Assembly (NCBI RefSeq): GCF_946221635.1
Contig: NZ_CAMIHB010000001.1
Location: 124,001-188,000, forward strand
DNA from: an uncultured Rhodoferax sp.
GTDB taxonomy: Bacteria > Pseudomonadota > Gammaproteobacteria > Burkholderiales > Burkholderiaceae_C
Length of the DNA stretch: 64,000 bases
Direction of reading: 5' to 3'
Each line of letters starts with the position of its first letter. Position 1 is the first letter of the stretch. The notes beneath the pieces are model-generated. The model did no database searches, was not told the origin of the DNA, and was given only the letters and a program-made list of their open reading frames with translations. The position numbers were made by a program, and so were the translations under genes. Positions 61,507 through 64,000 of this stretch are shown in pieces.

Positions 61507-62133
61507 GTCTGTCTCGCGCAAGCGGCTGAACAGCCGGTGTTCGCATTCGGCGTCGGAGCAGCTGTCGCACACCCACACCCAGGCCGGACCGCCCGTGCGG
61601 GGGGCTCCCTGGGCCAGCCCCTGGGCTTGGTCTATGGCCAGCAGGGCCGCCTGCAGCCGTTGGGCACCCTGTCCGTAGATGGTGACAAAGGGAATGCGGG
61701 CTTCCAGCAGAACCTGCCGCAAACGATCGTCGATGCGCTGCTGCATCGCGACGCCGTCACGTTGGAATCCATCGGCAACCCAAGGCAGGTCCAAGCCGGC
61801 CAACAGGGTCAGGTCCAGCGTGCGCTGGAACTCCAGGGCATCCGGGTACAGCGAAACATCATTGAAAAGCACGTCGCTATAGACTGCGGTAACCAGGGGG
61901 GTGGTGTCTGCCACCACACAGGAGCTGGCAGCATGGGTGATACGCTGGCCTTGTGTCTTTGCCACATCGGCCTGCTCGTGGGCCTGTGGGGGGCGACCAT
62001 GGCGGGCACTCCATTCCCGAAGGTATTCAGGAATCAGTGCGGCATCCGGGTAACGGGGGCGCAACGCGGTGCGCAGTGCTTCTGACAGGGTGGATTTGCC
62101 GCAGCATTCCGCCCCAACAATGCCAATCTTCAT
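61492..62133 (-). CDS. NadR-like ribosylnicotinamide kinase-type ATPase
   Basis: 213 residues with a P-loop GIVGAECCGKSTLSEAL and an AAA_28-like fold as in the kinase half of NadR (LIPEYLREWSARHG, VVADTTPLVTAVYS). It lacks the N-terminal nucleotidyltransferase and HTH domains of E. coli NadR, so it may phosphorylate nicotinamide riboside or another nucleoside alone. A C-terminal CDSCSDAECEHR segment could bind metal. Overlaps hslO end by 15 bases; ftsB follows after 15 bases. Confidence 0.8.
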   Translation of the reverse strand: MKIGIVGAECCGKSTLSEALRTALRPRYPDAALIPEYLREWSARHGRPPQAHEQADVAKTQGQRITHAASSCVVADTTPLVTAVYSDVLFNDVSLYPDALEFQRTLDLTLLAGLDLPWVADGFQRDGVAMQQRIDDRLRQVLLEARIPFVTIYGQGAQRLQAALLAIDQAQGLAQGAPRTGGPAWVWVCDSCSDAECEHRLFSRLRETDSVRG

Positions 62134-62148
62134 GGCGGTAGCGCCTGA

Positions 62149-62424
62149 TCAGCGGGCAATCTGAACGTAAATCTCGTTGGCCTTGACCATGCCGAGTTCA
62201 GAGCGTGCCTTCTCTTCGACGATTTCCAGGCCTTCGCGCAAATCGTTGATTTCCGCAGTCAACCGGTCGTTCGCTTGGGCCGCTTGGACATTGTGCTGTT
62301 TCTGGGTGTCCAGCTGGCTTGCCAGCTTGGACACATTGGGCACGCTGCCCCGACCAAACCACAGTTGACCGTGCAAGATCAGCAGCAATGCGATCAGGGC
62401 AGCGGGGACCAAGCGGTTTGCCAT
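62149..62424 (-). CDS. ftsB: Cell division protein FtsB
   Basis: 91 residues: an N-terminal membrane helix (LVPAALIALLLILHGQLWFG) then a periplasmic leucine-zipper coiled coil (LASQLDTQKQHNVQAAQAN, LTAEINDLREGLEIVEEKAR) and the GMVKANEIYVQ tail. FtsB forms the FtsQLB complex of the divisome. It lies after eno, the usual eno–ftsB order, with the multi-stem repeat copy 2 between. The longer frame start inside the repeat is rejected. Confidence 0.93.
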   Translation of the reverse strand: MANRLVPAALIALLLILHGQLWFGRGSVPNVSKLASQLDTQKQHNVQAAQANDRLTAEINDLREGLEIVEEKARSELGMVKANEIYVQIAR

Positions 62425-62440
62425 GCTGGGGTTCAGTCGG

Positions 62441-62522
62441 GTTGCGCCGCCGGGCCGCCCCAAGGCGCAACGCGGCCCCTTTGGGGGGCAGCGAACGACA
62501 CGCAGTGCGCGAGCGTGGGGGC
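62441..62522 (+). repeat. Multi-stem repeat, copy 2
   Basis: GTTGCGCC (62441–62448) pairs with GGCGCAAC (62464–62471) around the same loop GCCGGGCCGCCCCAA as copy 1; then CCCC-TTT-GGGG and the tail GAGCGTGGGGGC. The outer stem differs from copy 1 but is fully complementary, as if compensated. It lies between eno and ftsB on the minus-strand transcript. Confidence 0.75.
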
Positions 62523-62531
62523 CATACCTTT

Positions 62532-63815
62532 TTACTTGAGGTTGTAGAAAGCAGCGCGGCCGGGGTACACCGCCACATCACCCAGATCCTCTTCGATGCG
62601 CAGCAGCTGGTTGTACTTGGCCATGCGGTCGGAACGGCTGAGCGACCCGGTCTTGATCTGACCGGCGTTGGTGCCCACGGCAATGTCGGAGATGGTGGAG
62701 TCTTCGGTTTCGCCCGAGCGGTGGCTGACCACGGCGGTGTAGCCAGCACGCTTGGCCATTTCGATCGCAGCGAAGGTCTCGGACAGGGTGCCGATCTGGT
62801 TGATCTTGATCAGGATGGAGTTGGCAATGCCCTTGTCGATACCTTCCTTGAGGATCTTGGTGTTGGTGACGAACAGGTCGTCGCCCACGATCTGCACCTT
62901 GGCGCCCAGACGGTCGGTCAGCGTCTTCCAGCCATCCCAGTCGCCTTCGGCCATGCCGTCTTCGATGCTGATGATGGGGTACTTGTCGACCCAGGTGGCC
63001 AGCATGTCAGTCCACTCTTGCGCGGTCAGGCTCAGGCCTTCACCTTCAAGTTCGTACTTGCCGTTCTTGTAGAACTCGGAAGCGGCGCAGTCCAGGCCCA
63101 GGGCGATCTGCTCACCAGCTACGTAGCCAGCCTTGTCGATGGCTTCCAGAATCATCTGGATGGCGGCCTCGTGGTTGGCCACGTTGGGGGCAAAGCCGCC
63201 TTCGTCGCCCACAGCGGTGCTGATGCCCTTGTCGTGCAGGATTTTCTTGAGGGCGTGGAAGACCTCGGCACCGTAGCGCAGCGCTTCACGGAAGCTGGGC
63301 GCACCCACGGGGATGATCATGAGCTCTTGCAGGTCGAGGTTGTTGTTGGCGTGCTCGCCGCCGTTCATGACGTTCATCATGGGCACGGGCATTTGCACGC
63401 TGCCCATGCCGCCGAAGTAGCGGTACAGGGGCAGGCCGGCTTCTTCGGCGGCGGCGCGGGCCACGGCCATGGAGACCGCCAGCATGGCGTTGGCGCCCAG
63501 GCGGCTCTTGTTCTCCGTGCCGTCCAGGTCGATCAGGGTCTTGTCCAGAAAGGATTGCTCGGAGGCATCCAGGCCCAGCACGGCTTCGGAGATTTCGGTG
63601 TTGATGTGCTCGACGGCCTTGAGCACGCCCTTGCCCAAGTAGCGCTTCTTGTCGCCGTCGCGCAGCTCGATGGCTTCGCGCGAGCCGGTGGAGGCTCCGG
63701 AGGGGACGGCTGCACGGCCCATGACGCCGGATTCCAGCAAGACATCGCACTCAACCGTGGGGTTGCCACGGGAGTCCAGAATTTCACGACCGACGATATC
63801 AACAATTGCGCTCAT
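62532..63815 (-). CDS. eno: Enolase
   Basis: 427 residues. Enolase converts 2-phosphoglycerate to phosphoenolpyruvate in glycolysis. The substrate and magnesium site segments GEHANNNLDLQELMIIPVG, SIEDGMAEGDWDGW, VGDDLFVTN and SHRSGETEDS are complete. Neighbours kdsA upstream and ftsB downstream give the standard betaproteobacterial order. AAAG just upstream serves as a modest ribosome site. Confidence 0.98.
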   Translation of the reverse strand: MSAIVDIVGREILDSRGNPTVECDVLLESGVMGRAAVPSGASTGSREAIELRDGDKKRYLGKGVLKAVEHINTEISEAVLGLDASEQSFLDKTLIDLDGTENKSRLGANAMLAVSMAVARAAAEEAGLPLYRYFGGMGSVQMPVPMMNVMNGGEHANNNLDLQELMIIPVGAPSFREALRYGAEVFHALKKILHDKGISTAVGDEGGFAPNVANHEAAIQMILEAIDKAGYVAGEQIALGLDCAASEFYKNGKYELEGEGLSLTAQEWTDMLATWVDKYPIISIEDGMAEGDWDGWKTLTDRLGAKVQIVGDDLFVTNTKILKEGIDKGIANSILIKINQIGTLSETFAAIEMAKRAGYTAVVSHRSGETEDSTISDIAVGTNAGQIKTGSLSRSDRMAKYNQLLRIEEDLGDVAVYPGRAAFYNLK

Positions 63816-63874
63816 TGGTTTCTTTCAAGTTCAAAAACACACAGACAAAACGGCAGAGGAGATCATGCGCGCCA

Positions 63875-64000
63875 TCACTGGAAATCGTTCTCCAGCAGGG
63901 CGGTTTTTTTGGTTACGGAATCCAGCGCCACCAGGGTTTCCAGCAGCGCCTTCATGTGCTTGAGCGGCACGGCATTGGGGCCATCCGACCAGGCTTCTGC
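63875..64000 (-). CDS. kdsA: 3-deoxy-8-phosphooctulonate synthase, C-terminal part
   Basis: The last 41 residues (EAWSDGPNAVPLKHMKALL … ALLENDFQ) read into the window edge on the minus strand, 59 bases upstream of eno. KdsA makes the KDO precursor for lipopolysaccharide; the SDGPNAVPL-type segment fits its C-terminus, and kdsA–eno adjacency is standard. The gene runs beyond base 64000. Confidence 0.75.
   Translation of the reverse strand, partial: AEAWSDGPNAVPLKHMKALLETLVALDSVTKKTALLENDFQ

Noticed and set aside
1..64000. CRISPR array, tRNA or rRNA genes
   Set aside because: No regularly spaced direct repeats and no cloverleaf or rRNA-like stretch was recognised while reading both strands.

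Overview
The window is 64 kb of chromosome from a GC-rich betaproteobacterium, most likely a member of the Comamonadaceae (Rhodoferax/Acidovorax-like). The evidence is the nuoLMN–DUF2818 gene end, a Bug-family solute receptor, a DUF2917 gene beside a LysR regulator, the kdsA–eno–ftsB order, and a DctPQM gluconate-type transporter. About 64 protein genes were called, most in short operons whose stops and starts overlap. No rRNA, tRNA, CRISPR array, prophage or complete insertion sequence was seen.

Layout. 1–4.8 kb: end of the complex I operon, then NUDIX and DUF1178 genes. 4.8–9.2 kb: glutamate dehydrogenase, two small proteins sharing a C-terminal tail, an ABC exporter, and a 272-bp MITE. 9.2–12.9 kb: AttH/CrtC-like lipocalin, M48 protease, SH3 protein and a LysR regulator. 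13–18.2 kb: DUF2917, then a LacI-type regulator divergent from gluconokinase and a TRAP transporter, with two palindromic operators between them. 18.2–26.6 kb: large FtsX-type permease, then DUF1800, DUF1501, saccharopine-dehydrogenase-like, SRPBCC, DoxX-like and DUF2269 genes. 26.6–30.1 kb: TPP riboswitch and thiBPQ. 30.1–37.8 kb: solute-binding protein, PEP-CTERM protein, then ABC ATPase, miaA, MATE, a GDPD lipoprotein, EamA and Sel1 genes on the minus strand. 37.9–41.2 kb: HscC-type Hsp70 with a membrane J-like partner. 41.2–44 kb: alkD-like and mutL. 44.2–53.7 kb: GGDEF/EAL sensor, FeeM-like acyltransferase, DedA, amiC, tsaE, queG, MBL hydrolase and two micro-ORFs. 53.8–64 kb: M14 peptidase, AEC permease, Bug receptor, xerD, HDOD protein, DUF455, gamma carbonic anhydrase, hslO, NadR-like kinase, ftsB, eno and the end of kdsA.

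The most notable non-gene signal is a family of nine copies of a roughly 50-bp element. Each has a short hairpin (GCT…AGC, with covarying stem bases) followed by a conserved core (GCGCAGATTCCACG-like). Seven copies lie in frame inside conserved genes (ABC exporter, FtsX permease, thiP, miaA, mutL twice, amiC), in either orientation, and two lie just upstream of genes. They resemble the protein-coding palindromic elements of Rickettsia. A second family, with two copies, has an identical 15-nt loop on differing but fully complementary 8-bp stems.

Genes that usually sit together appear spread out here. queG, tsaE, amiC, mutL and miaA are all present in the expected relative order, but unrelated genes separate them. 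A lipocalin, an FtsX permease and a LolD-like ATPase, which could form one AttEFGH-like machine, lie at three separate loci. The hscC/J pair, with lower GC and a 52-bp convergent overlap with alkD, looks like one of the intercalated pieces.
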